From: Janibacter massiliensis
Lineage (GTDB): Bacteria; Actinomycetota; Actinomycetes; Actinomycetales; Dermatophilaceae
Assembly: GCF_900289115.1 (NCBI RefSeq)
Contig: NZ_LT985196.1
Coordinates: forward strand, 1,490,029-1,554,028
Length of the DNA: 64,000 nt
Direction: 5' to 3'
Shown: positions 54,069 to 62,689 of the stretch, one piece after another
Numbering within the stretch: the first letter of the stretch is position 1
Layout: each line of letters opens with the position of its first letter
Program-made: the position numbers and the translations under genes
Notes under the pieces: model-generated
The model's database searches: none
Seen by the model: only the letters and a program-made list of their open reading frames with translations
What the model was told of the DNA's origin: nothing

Positions 54069-57000
54069 TCACCTCCGCAGGCGCAGACCACGCGGGGTCA
54101 TGTGGAAACCGGCGTCCTGGAGCGCGGTGACGAGCGGGTGGTTCGAACCGAGCAACCGATCCCCGTCCGCCTTCTCCACCGTGAGGCGTCCGAGCGCGCC
54201 GCGCTGGACGGCGGCGGCCAGGCCCTTGGCAGCGGACGAGAGCACGTCGCCGTCCTCGGACCACGAGAGGAAGGTCCGTCCGCCGCGCTCGACGTAGAGG
54301 ACGAGCGCGCCGTCGACGAGGACGACGAGCGCGCCGGCCTTCCTGCCGGGCTGGTGCCCCTTCGTCCCCTCCGACGTCTCCGCGCGCGCGGGCCACGGCA
54401 GCGCCGCGCCGAAGGGGTTGGCGGGGTCGGTCGCGGCGAGGACGAGCGCCTCCGGGGTGGTCGGTCCGGTCGCAGCCGGTGTGCTCGACCACGGATCGGG
54501 CTCGGGGGCCGGTGCCGCGCGGCCGGCAGCCCGGAGCCGGTCGACCGCCCCGGTCGTCGCGAACTGGGAGGCCCCGAGGGACTCGACGAAGTACCCACGC
54601 CGGACGTGCCCGGCCTCCTCGGCCGCCGCGAGCACCCGGTAGACGGCCGAGAATCCGCCGCTGACCTCCTCGGCGACCACGGCGGGGCGGGTGACGACAC
54701 CGTGCCGGTCGAGCAGGCCCTCGGCGAGCGCGTGCGCCCGCACGGTCGGGTCCGGCTCGAGATCGGGCAGCCGCAGCCAACGACCGGCGACCCGGGGCGG
54801 CCCGGCCGTCGGGATCGGCGCGGTGCCGAGCACGGGTCGGCGGGCACCGAGCGAGGCGCGGCCGCCGTACCGCGTCCGCGCGGTGGGCTTCCTCGTGCTC
54901 CTGTGCGCGGTGCGACCGGTCGACGTGAGGGCGCGCAGGCCGACGAGCGAGTCCCCGGTGACGGCGCCGCGCCACACGAGGCCCCAGAGCACGTCGGCCA
55001 CGGCGTCGTCCGTGGCGCTCTCGTGGTCGGCTCGGACGAGCTCGAGCAGCCGCCGGAACGGGAAGGCACCCCCGTTGTCCAGGGCGCCGAGCAGGAGCGT
55101 GCCGGTCTCGTCGAGGTCGTCGAGGTCGGGACTGGCGAGGGTCAGGGGAGCGGTGTCGGCGAGGTGCAGGCTGATCCAGCCGTCGTCACCGGGGAGCGAT
55201 CCGGCGCCCGCCCACAGCACCTCGCCGGTCGCCATGGCCTCGTCGAGGAGCGCAGGGGCGTAGTCGCGCAGCCGCGTGGGCAGGACGAGGGTCTCGAGCG
55301 CGCTCGCGGGCAGGCGGGCGCCGGCCAGCTGCTCGACCACCCGGAGCAGGCCGTCGTGCCCGCGCAGGGGTGCCGGGGTCGAGGGGGCGACGACCCCCTG
55401 CCACGCGGGCAGGAAGCGGGCGAGCTCGCGCTGCGGGACAGGCTCGACCTCGTGGCGCAGGGCGGCGAGGGAGCGGCGACGCAGCGTACGCAGGACCTCG
55501 GCGTCGCAGAACTCCCCGCCGTGGCCCCCGCACGCGGCGGGAAGGAGGTCCCCCTCGACGATCCGCCCGGACTGCTCCAGCCGGCGCAGGGCGTCCCGGG
55601 CGACCGCCTCGCCGACGCCCCACCAACGGGCGAGGTCGGCGACGGCGAACGGGACGTGCGTTCGGGCGAACCGCGCGACGAGGTCACCCAGGGGGTCCTC
55701 GACGGGCTCGAGAAAGACGTCGGGCAGGCCGGGTGGGAGCGAGACACCCAGGGCGTCGCGCAGTCGGGCGGCGTCCTCGACGACGGCCCACCGGCGCTCC
55801 CCGCCGATCCCCACCTCGATCACCCGGCGCTGCTCGGCGAGCCCCGCCAGCAGCTCGGCCGCGGCCGACTCGTCGATCCCCTCGACGCTCCGCGCGGCGA
55901 CGCCACCCACGGGCAACGGTCCGAGCACCCGCAGCAGGTCGACGACGTCCTCGGAATCCCGGGCCGCACGCTCCGGGACGAGGCGCTGCAGCTCGGCCGC
56001 AGTCCTCTCGACCGCCTCGACGTCGAGGAGATCGGCGAGCGACAGCTGCCCGCCCCGGCCCAGAAGGTCGGCCAGCAAGCCGGGGTCGAGCGACAGCGCG
56101 GCCGCGCGCCGCTCGGCCAGGGGGGTGTCGCCCTCGTAGAGGAACTGGGCGACGTACCCGAACATGAGCGACCGCGCGAAGGGGGAGGGCTGTGCGGACT
56201 CGACGTCGACGAGCTGCACCTCCCGCGACGCGATCCGTTCCATGAGGGCGACGAGTGCCGGCACGTCGAAGACGTCCTGCATCACCTCGCGGACGGTCTC
56301 GAGGATGATCGGGAACGAGGCGAACCGGCTGGCCACCTCGAGCAGCTGCGTGGCCCGCTGCCGCTGCTGCCACAGCGGCTGGCGGCGGTCCGGCCGACGG
56401 CGGGGGAGCAGCAGCGCCCGCGCGGCGCACTCGCGGAACCGGCTGGCGAAGAGGGCCGACCCGCCGACCTGGTCGGTGACGAGGTCGTGGACCTCGGCGG
56501 GGTCGAGCCGGACGACCTCGAGGACCTCGGCCCCGACCGCTCCCGCGCGGTCCTCGTCCCACTCCATGTCGGGCAGCCGCAGGACGATCCCATCGTCCCC
56601 GTGCATCGCCTGGACGTCGATGCCGAAGCGCTCCCGCATCCGCGCCGAGATCGCCAGCGCCCACGGGGCGTGGACCTGCCCGCCGAACGGGGAGTGGATC
56701 GCGACGCGCCAGTCGCCGATCTCGTCGCGGAAGCGCTCGACGACGATCGTCCGGTCGTCCGGGACGTGCCGCGTGGCCTCCTTCTGCTCGCCGAGGTAGG
56801 ACAGGAGGTTGTCGGTGGCCCACTCGTCCAGGCCCGCGGCGCGCACCCGGTCCCGGGCACGGGCCTGCGGTGCGGCGGCGACCTCGCGGACGAACGCGCC
56901 GAGCGCCGCGCCGAGCTCCGCGCGGCGGCCGAGCTGGTCGCCGTGCCAGAACGGGAGCTTGCCGGGCTGCCCCGGTGCGGGCGAGACGAGGACGCGGTCG

Positions 57001-58736
57001 TGGGTGATGTCCTCGATCCGCCACGAGCTCGTGCCGAGGGTGAAGACGTCCCCGACGCGCGACTCGTAGACCATCTCCTCGTCGAGCTCGCCGACCCGCC
57101 GCCCGGTGCCCTCACCGGCGAGGAAGACGCCGTAGAGGCCGCGGTCGGGGATCGTGCCGCCGCTGGTCACGGCGAGGCGCTGGGCCCCCCGGCGCCCGCT
57201 GAGGGTGCCGGTGACGCGGTCCCAGACGATGCGCGGGCGCAGCTCGGCGAACTCGTCCGAGGGGTACCGGCCTGCGAGCATGTCGAGCGTCGCGTGGAGC
57301 AGCGGGGTCGGCAGGGACGCCCACGGAGCGGCGCGCCGGACGAGTCCCTCGAGGTCGTCGAGCCCCCAGTCGTCCATCGCGCACATCGCGACGACGTGCT
57401 GGGCCAGGACGTCGAGGGGGTTGGTCGGGACCGCGATCGACTCGATGTCGCCGCTGCGCATCCGCTCGACGACGACGGCCGACTGGACGAGGTCGCCGCG
57501 GAACTTCGGCATGACGACGCCGCGGCTCACCGCCCCGACCTGGTGGCCCGCGCGGCCGACGCGCTGCAGCCCTGAGGCCACCGACGGCGGCGACTCGATC
57601 TGGATGACGAGGTCGATCGCGCCCATGTCGATCCCGAGCTCGAGGCTGCTCGTCGCGACGACGCACGGCAGCCGCCCCGACTTCAGGGCCTCCTCGATCT
57701 CGGCGCGCTGGTCCTTGCTCACCGACCCGTGGTGCGCGCGGGCGAGGACCGCGGCCACCGGGTCGCGGGCGTCGGTCTCGGCCTCGGGGTCCGGCGCCGT
57801 CCGCTCGGCCCAGATCTCGTTGAGCCGGGTCGTGAGGCGCTCGGCGAGCCGGCGGGAGTTGACGAAGACGAGGGTCGAGCGCTGCTGCGCGACGAGGTCG
57901 ACGATCCGTTCCTCGACGTGCGGCCAGATCGACGCGCGCGGCAGCTCGCCCGCGGCGGCGCCGGACAGGTCGCCCGTGGTGTCCCCGAGGTCCGCGAGGT
58001 CGGGCACGGGCACGACGACGTCGAGATCCCACTCCTTCGTCGACGGCGGCCGGATCGTCTCCACCGGCCGGCCTCCGGCGAGGTAGCGGGCGACCTCCTC
58101 GATGGGGCGGACCGTCGCGGACAGGCCGATCCGCTGCGTCGGTCGCTCGAGCATCGCGTCGAGCCGCTCGAGGGACAGCGCGAGGTGGGCGCCGCGCTTG
58201 GTCCCGGCGAGGGCGTGGATCTCGTCGACGATCACCGTCTCGACGCCACGCAGGGACTCGCGCGCCTGCGAGGTGAGCAGGAGGAACAGGCTCTCGGGGG
58301 TGGTGATGAGGACGTCGCTCGGCGCCTTGGCGAAGGCGCGTCGGTCGGCGGCCGGCGTGTCTCCCGAGCGGATGGACACGGTGACGTCCGGTGCCGGCAG
58401 ACCGAGACGGTCGGCGGCGTGACCGATGCCGACGAGCGGGGAGCGGAGGTTGCGCTCGACGTCGACCGCGAGGGCCTTGAGCGGCGAGACGTAGAGGACC
58501 CGGCACCGGGCGAGCGGATCTTCCGGGGCCGACGCGCTCGCGAGCCGGTCGAGGGCCCAGAGGAAGGCCGAGAGGGTCTTGCCCGACCCGGTGGGCGCGA
58601 CCACGAGCGCGTGGCTGCCGGAGCTGATGGCGCGCCACGCGCCCTCCTGCGCCGGGGTGGGTGCGGCGAAGCTGCTCTCGAACCACGCCCGGGTGGCGGG
58701 GGAGAAGCGGTCGAGGACCTCGTTCGCTGCGGGCAT
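54069..58736 (-). CDS. lhr: Large ATP-dependent helicase Lhr
   Basis: The 1555-residue helicase unwinds RNA:DNA hybrids and DNA from a 3' tail. The core has Walker A APTGSGKT (47-54), the DEIH box at 171-174, LVFVNSRRLAERL and motif VI QRVGRAGHQ. A winged helix and the Lhr-specific domain complete the first half. The long C-terminal part (about 860-1555, including LLPRRRPDRRQPLWQQRQRA near its start) is the extension that makes bacterial Lhr about 1500 residues and forms a tetrameric crown in known structures. Length and motifs are complete. nei2 follows after three bases, suggesting a repair operon. Confidence 0.94.
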   Translation of the reverse strand: MPAANEVLDRFSPATRAWFESSFAAPTPAQEGAWRAISSGSHALVVAPTGSGKTLSAFLWALDRLASASAPEDPLARCRVLYVSPLKALAVDVERNLRSPLVGIGHAADRLGLPAPDVTVSIRSGDTPAADRRAFAKAPSDVLITTPESLFLLLTSQARESLRGVETVIVDEIHALAGTKRGAHLALSLERLDAMLERPTQRIGLSATVRPIEEVARYLAGGRPVETIRPPSTKEWDLDVVVPVPDLADLGDTTGDLSGAAAGELPRASIWPHVEERIVDLVAQQRSTLVFVNSRRLAERLTTRLNEIWAERTAPDPEAETDARDPVAAVLARAHHGSVSKDQRAEIEEALKSGRLPCVVATSSLELGIDMGAIDLVIQIESPPSVASGLQRVGRAGHQVGAVSRGVVMPKFRGDLVQSAVVVERMRSGDIESIAVPTNPLDVLAQHVVAMCAMDDWGLDDLEGLVRRAAPWASLPTPLLHATLDMLAGRYPSDEFAELRPRIVWDRVTGTLSGRRGAQRLAVTSGGTIPDRGLYGVFLAGEGTGRRVGELDEEMVYESRVGDVFTLGTSSWRIEDITHDRVLVSPAPGQPGKLPFWHGDQLGRRAELGAALGAFVREVAAAPQARARDRVRAAGLDEWATDNLLSYLGEQKEATRHVPDDRTIVVERFRDEIGDWRVAIHSPFGGQVHAPWALAISARMRERFGIDVQAMHGDDGIVLRLPDMEWDEDRAGAVGAEVLEVVRLDPAEVHDLVTDQVGGSALFASRFRECAARALLLPRRRPDRRQPLWQQRQRATQLLEVASRFASFPIILETVREVMQDVFDVPALVALMERIASREVQLVDVESAQPSPFARSLMFGYVAQFLYEGDTPLAERRAAALSLDPGLLADLLGRGGQLSLADLLDVEAVERTAAELQRLVPERAARDSEDVVDLLRVLGPLPVGGVAARSVEGIDESAAAELLAGLAEQRRVIEVGIGGERRWAVVEDAARLRDALGVSLPPGLPDVFLEPVEDPLGDLVARFARTHVPFAVADLARWWGVGEAVARDALRRLEQSGRIVEGDLLPAACGGHGGEFCDAEVLRTLRRRSLAALRHEVEPVPQRELARFLPAWQGVVAPSTPAPLRGHDGLLRVVEQLAGARLPASALETLVLPTRLRDYAPALLDEAMATGEVLWAGAGSLPGDDGWISLHLADTAPLTLASPDLDDLDETGTLLLGALDNGGAFPFRRLLELVRADHESATDDAVADVLWGLVWRGAVTGDSLVGLRALTSTGRTAHRSTRKPTARTRYGGRASLGARRPVLGTAPIPTAGPPRVAGRWLRLPDLEPDPTVRAHALAEGLLDRHGVVTRPAVVAEEVSGGFSAVYRVLAAAEEAGHVRRGYFVESLGASQFATTGAVDRLRAAGRAAPAPEPDPWSSTPAATGPTTPEALVLAATDPANPFGAALPWPARAETSEGTKGHQPGRKAGALVVLVDGALVLYVERGGRTFLSWSEDGDVLSSAAKGLAAAVQRGALGRLTVEKADGDRLLGSNHPLVTALQDAGFHMTPRGLRLRR

Positions 58737-58784
58737 GGTCGGACTAGGGTGCCACCTCCGCCCGTCAACCTGGCGCGGTGCAGG

Positions 58785-59321
58785 TCAGCGGCGCTCGTCC
58801 GGGGCGATCCGCAGGACGTCGAGGGTGGTCGCGAGCGAGTCGTACTGGCCGACGAGCATGACGAGCTCCAGCGACTCCCGCTCGCTCGTCACCCCGCGCA
58901 GCCTGGCCCAGGTCGGGTCCGCGAGGTCCCTCGTCCGGACGAGCTCGAGGGCGCACTCGCGCAGCACCGCCTCGCGGTGCGTCAGCGACGACGGGGCGTC
59001 GCCCCCGACGAGGAGGTCGATCTCGTCCGCGGTCAGGCCGGCCCGGCGGCCGAGGACGCGGTGGTGGGCCGTCTCGTAGGCGTTGCCGCGTTCCGTCGCG
59101 ACGGTGAGGATGACGAGCTCGGACTCACGCCGGGCGAGCGCGCCGTACGGCATGAGCCGGGCCGAGAAGTGCAGCCAGCCCCAGAACAGACCGCGACCAC
59201 GGCCGAGGGTGGTGAAGATCGCCGGCGGCCCGGTCTGGGTGACACGACCGGCGACCCGGGCGAAGGCCCACGCCAGCGGGCCGGTCTCCCGCATCCCGCC
59301 CGGCGCGATCCGCGCGCTCAC
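58785..59321 (-). CDS. Carboxymuconolactone decarboxylase (AhpD-like) family protein
   Basis: The 178-residue helical protein belongs to the CMD/AhpD group, with the core RRESELVILTVATERGNAYETAHHRVLGRRAGLTADE split over helices 3-5. Peroxidase-active AhpD members carry CxxC before the histidine; here the equivalent is ERGNAYETAHH, with no cysteine pair, so a thiol peroxidase role is unlikely. Function is open. The GTG at 59321 overlaps the SDR gene stop by four bases, so the two are co-translated. The stop is 48 bases from lhr. Confidence 0.8.
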   Translation of the reverse strand: MSARIAPGGMRETGPLAWAFARVAGRVTQTGPPAIFTTLGRGRGLFWGWLHFSARLMPYGALARRESELVILTVATERGNAYETAHHRVLGRRAGLTADEIDLLVGGDAPSSLTHREAVLRECALELVRTRDLADPTWARLRGVTSERESLELVMLVGQYDSLATTLDVLRIAPDERR

Positions 59322-60241
59322 GACGGGTCGCCCGGACGGTGGGTCGGTTGCGGGGTCGTGTAGTCGACGACCTCCTCACGTGCCCGGGCGAGCGCGTCGG
59401 GGAGCGCGGGGAACCGCTTGAGCTCGACGACCCGCTGGGCGAGCGCGCGCAGCGGGACCAGCGGGCCCACCCATCCCGGCGCGGTCACCGTGCGCGACCG
59501 CCGGGCGATCCCGCGGATGACGGCGTCGACGCCCTTCTGCAGGGGGGCGACCCCGGTCGGGTGCCTGCCTTCCGTGAGCAGGTGCCCGGCCTCGGTACCG
59601 AACCCGCGGCTCGTCATGTCCGTGTCGAGCTCGGCGAAGTAGGCGACGCCGACACCGACCCCGTCGGGACGCAGCTCCTGCCGCAGGCTGTTGCCGATGG
59701 CCTCGACGCCCGCCTTGCTCGCGGAGTACGCGGCCATGAGCGGCAGGTGGATGGCCGCACCGAGCGAGGAGACGAGCAGGACGTACCCACCGGGCCGGGT
59801 GAGATGCGGATCGGCGGCCCGGACGGTGTACGCCGCGCCGAGGGTGTTGACGCGCAGGTGCGTCTCGAGGATCCCGTCGGGTCCGCCCAGGACCGGCATC
59901 TGGCGGGCGATCCCGGCATTGGCGACGACGACGTCGAGCCCGCCGAGCTCGGCGACGAGCTCGTCGACGGCCTGCCGGACGGCCGCGGCGTCGGAGACGT
60001 CGCACTCGCGCCACGGGCCACCGACGCGCTCTGCCGTCGCCGCGAGGAGCTCGGGCTCGAGGCCGAGGACGGCGACGCGCGCGCCGTGAGCGGCGAGCCG
60101 TTCGGCGACGGCGGCTCCGATCCCGCGCGCCGCGCCGGTGACGAGGACCCGCTGTCCGGCGAGGGAGGCGAGGTCGCGGTCCCGAGGAGCACGACGGGGA
60201 CGGAGGACGGCACGCGGGTTCATGGGGCGGACGTTACTCAC
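59318..60241 (-). CDS. Short-chain dehydrogenase/reductase
   Basis: The 307-residue oxidoreductase has the Rossmann motif TGAARGIGAAVAERL, VVANAGIARQMP (NAG motif) and catalytic SxnYxxxK as SLGAAIHLPLMAAYSASK. A C-terminal extension of about 60 residues (GWVGPLVPLRALAQRVVELK) is hydrophobic-basic and may touch the membrane, as in actinobacterial SDRs acting on lipids or steroids. The start is taken as GTG 60241; an ATG at 60223 is equally possible. It is coupled by overlap to the CMD-family gene. The substrate is unknown. Confidence 0.82.
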   Translation of the reverse strand: MSNVRPMNPRAVLRPRRAPRDRDLASLAGQRVLVTGAARGIGAAVAERLAAHGARVAVLGLEPELLAATAERVGGPWRECDVSDAAAVRQAVDELVAELGGLDVVVANAGIARQMPVLGGPDGILETHLRVNTLGAAYTVRAADPHLTRPGGYVLLVSSLGAAIHLPLMAAYSASKAGVEAIGNSLRQELRPDGVGVGVAYFAELDTDMTSRGFGTEAGHLLTEGRHPTGVAPLQKGVDAVIRGIARRSRTVTAPGWVGPLVPLRALAQRVVELKRFPALPDALARAREEVVDYTTPQPTHRPGDPS

Positions 60242-60271
60242 GGGTCACCAAGAGCGCAGCCCCGTTCGAGT

Positions 60272-61318
60272 TCAGGTCGCCGGTTGCTGCTGGGTGATGC
60301 AGTGGATGCCGCCGCCGCGCGCGTACAGCGGACGGGCGTCGACCCCGACGACCTCTCGGTCGGGGTAGGCCTCGCGCAGGACCGCGAGCGCCCGCTCGTC
60401 GTTCGGGTCGTCGAACGTGCACGCGACGACCCCGCCGTTGCACACGAGGTGGTTGACGTACGACCAGTCGACCGGGCCCTCGTCGTCGTGGGTGGCGTGG
60501 GGTGCGGGGAGCCGCACGATCTCGAACGGGTTTCCGTCCGCGTCGGCGGCATCCGTGAGCACGGCCTCGATCTCCCGGCAGACGGCGTGGTCGGGGTGCG
60601 ACTCGTCCTCCTGCCAGTGCAGGAGGACCCGGCCGGTCGGGGTGAAGCACGCGACGATGTCGACGTGCCCGCGGGTGCCGAGCTCGCCGTAGTCCCGGGT
60701 CAGGCCGCGGGGGAGCCACACGCACGTCCGCACGCCGATCGTCCGGGCGAGCTCCTCCTCGACCCCGGCCTCGTCCATCTGCGGGTTGCGGCCGGGGTCG
60801 AGCTGGACGGTCCGGGTGACGAGCGCCGTGCCGCGCCCGTCCACGTGGAAGCCGCCGCCCTCGTTGACCATGGGGGAGCCGACGATCCGCGCAGCTGCTG
60901 CCGCGGCGACCGTCTCGGCGATCGCCGCGTCCTTGGCCCACGTCGCCCACGACTGTGCGCCCCACCCGTTGAACACCCAGTCGACCGCGCCGAGGCTGCC
61001 GTCGTCCCCGACGACGAACGACGGACCGATGTCCCGCATCCACGCATCGTCCAGGGGCGCCTCGAGGAGCGAGACCGGGTGTGCCGTCGCCCCGTCGAGG
61101 CCGTCGGCGAGCCACGTACGGGCGACATCCGTCGCACCCGGATCCACGACCACCGTCACCGGCTCGAAGCGAGCCACCGCGAGGGCGACCTGCGACCACG
61201 TCCGACGGGCCTCGTCGGCCTCGTTCTCGGTGTCGCCGAGGGTGTAGCCCGCCGAGGGCCACGCCAGCCACGTGCGCTCGTGCCGGTCCCACTCGGCCGG
61301 CATCCGCCAGGTCGTCAT
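60272..61318 (-). CDS. aguA: Agmatine deiminase
   Basis: The 348-residue guanidino-group hydrolase converts agmatine to N-carbamoylputrescine. It begins with the family hallmark MPAEWDRHERTWLAWPSAG. Other conserved parts are DAWMRDIGPSFVV, NGWGAQ, EGGGFHVDGRGTALVTR (Glu/His), GHVDIVACF and the nucleophilic cysteine near the end in VCNGGVVACTFDD. Length fits. The start overlaps the stop of the amidase gene upstream by ATGA (61315-61318), so the two steps from agmatine to putrescine are made together. Confidence 0.92.
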   Translation of the reverse strand: MTTWRMPAEWDRHERTWLAWPSAGYTLGDTENEADEARRTWSQVALAVARFEPVTVVVDPGATDVARTWLADGLDGATAHPVSLLEAPLDDAWMRDIGPSFVVGDDGSLGAVDWVFNGWGAQSWATWAKDAAIAETVAAAAAARIVGSPMVNEGGGFHVDGRGTALVTRTVQLDPGRNPQMDEAGVEEELARTIGVRTCVWLPRGLTRDYGELGTRGHVDIVACFTPTGRVLLHWQEDESHPDHAVCREIEAVLTDAADADGNPFEIVRLPAPHATHDDEGPVDWSYVNHLVCNGGVVACTFDDPNDERALAVLREAYPDREVVGVDARPLYARGGGIHCITQQQPAT

Positions 61319-62340
61319 GCCGAGACGTCCGTCGAGTCGGTCACCTCGTCGCCGCCGACGACGATCCGATGCTCGTCCCGAACCGGCTCGACCAGGACGC
61401 CGTAGCTGTCCGGACGGCGGGTGCCGAGGAAGGGGAAGAGCGTGAGCCAGTCCTCGCGCTGGGGCAGGTCGAGGTCGGCCACGAGGACCGCCTCCTCGTC
61501 CCGCGGCGCCTCGACGAGGACGCGCCCGTACGGGTCGGAGATGAAGGAGCTGCCGTAGAAGGTGTTGATGCCCTCGTCACCCGTGCGGTTCGGGACGATC
61601 ATGAACAGGCCGTTGGCGATGCCGTTGCCGACGATGACCTGGCGCCACAGGGGCATCGTGTCGAAGTCGGGGTGGTCCGGCTCGGAGCCGATCGCCGTCG
61701 GGTAACAGAGGACCTGGGCCCCGCCGAGCGAGTAGGCCCGGGCGACCTCCGGGAACCACTCGTCCCAGCACGTCGGCAGGCCCAGGCGCAGGGGCGCTCC
61801 CTCGAGGTCGACCTCGTGGACCGGGTACGCGTCGGTCGCGGGGCCGGCGCGGAAGTAATGGTCCTCGTAGTACCCGGCGGTGATCGGGATGTGCGTCTTG
61901 CGGGTCCGGGCGACCACGTCGCCGTCGGGCGCGACGACGACCGCGGTGTTGTAGCCGAGGCCGTCGGCCACTGCGTCGGGGACGCCCTCGGCGACGTCGG
62001 CCCGCTCGTAGAGGCTGACGTGGACGTGCACGTCGTGCTTGGCCGCGGCCCGGCGGGCGAAGGCGACCGAGCGACCGGTCTCGGGGTCCTCGGCCAGGTC
62101 GGCGGCGCGACCGTCGGGGCGGACGTCGGCCGGGTAGCGCAGGAAGGTGATCTCCGGGAGGAAGACGATCCGCGCACCCGCGGCGGCGGCCGCACCGATG
62201 GCGTCGAGGAGCACCCGTTCGAGCTCGTCGGGATCGGGCCGCCAGCGGTGCTGGACGAGCGCGACCCGCACCGGGGCCGCCCCGGTGTCGTGGACGCGGG
62301 CATACGACTGCGGGACGCCATCGGCAGTGATGAGGTTCAC
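61315..62340 (-). CDS. aguB: N-carbamoylputrescine amidase (nitrilase superfamily)
   Basis: The 341-residue hydrolase has the Glu-Lys-Cys triad of the carbon-nitrogen hydrolase family: Glu in VFLPEITFLRYPA, Lys in ARTRKTHIPI and Cys in LPTCWDEWFPE. The last block, CWDEWFPE, is typical of N-carbamoylputrescine amidases, which release putrescine, CO2 and ammonia. An N-terminal 30-residue lead precedes RVALVQHRW. The GTG at 62340 is chosen because CACACT ends eight bases before it; a longer frame reaches 62373. With aguA it forms a two-gene polyamine operon. No arginine decarboxylase is in the window, so agmatine may be imported. Confidence 0.87.
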   Translation of the reverse strand: MNLITADGVPQSYARVHDTGAAPVRVALVQHRWRPDPDELERVLLDAIGAAAAAGARIVFLPEITFLRYPADVRPDGRAADLAEDPETGRSVAFARRAAAKHDVHVHVSLYERADVAEGVPDAVADGLGYNTAVVVAPDGDVVARTRKTHIPITAGYYEDHYFRAGPATDAYPVHEVDLEGAPLRLGLPTCWDEWFPEVARAYSLGGAQVLCYPTAIGSEPDHPDFDTMPLWRQVIVGNGIANGLFMIVPNRTGDEGINTFYGSSFISDPYGRVLVEAPRDEEAVLVADLDLPQREDWLTLFPFLGTRRPDSYGVLVEPVRDEHRIVVGGDEVTDSTDVSA

Positions 62341-62380
62341 AGCGCGCAGTGTGCCAGAGGCCCCGTGGTTCACTGCCGTG

Positions 62381-62614
62381 GTGCGGATCAGCGAGTTCCA
62401 GACCCTCGTCGAGGACGAGTTCGGAGCGAGCTACGCCTCGACGCTCGTCCGCGACCACGTCCTGTCGGCCCTCGGCGACCGGACGGCGGGCGAGGCGCTG
62501 GTCGCCGGCGTCGCACCGCGCACCGTGTGGCTCGCCCTGTGCGACGACCTCGACGTCCCGCCCGAGCGGCGGCTCGGCATCGACCGCGCCCCGCTGCCAC
62601 CCGGCCCGGACTGA
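62381..62614 (+). CDS. DUF3046 protein
   Basis: The 77-residue protein matches the small actinobacterial DUF3046 family: RISEFQTLVEDEFG, then TLVRDHVLSALGDRTAGEAL and VWLALCDDLDVPPERR at the end. Its function is unknown. In most actinobacteria it sits between clgR and recA. Here it is 9 kb from clgR and followed not by recA but by a terminator and a reverse-strand ABC gene. The GTG at 62381 keeps the family N-terminus; TTCACT ends seven bases before it. Confidence 0.85.
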   Translation: MRISEFQTLVEDEFGASYASTLVRDHVLSALGDRTAGEALVAGVAPRTVWLALCDDLDVPPERRLGIDRAPLPPGPD

Positions 62615-62630
62615 TCCGCAAAGTTCCTGG

Positions 62631-62679
62631 CGCGCCGACGCCGGGCGGTGGCGGGTGCCACCACCCGGCGTCGGGCGCG
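62631..62679. terminator. Bidirectional terminator between DUF3046 and ugpC
   Basis: Stem arms 62637-62645 with 62664-62672 and 62647-62651 with 62658-62662, extended outward by CGCG pairs at the base, close a six-base loop with a single mismatch. It lies between two convergent genes and is a clear strong hairpin. No T-run is present. Confidence 0.7.
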
Positions 62680-62689
62680 CGGTAAGGGG

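Noticed and set aside
54021-57575. An 1184-residue open frame antisense to lhr
   Set aside because: Shadow of the Lhr gene; repetitive Gly/Arg/Glu composition without a start signal.
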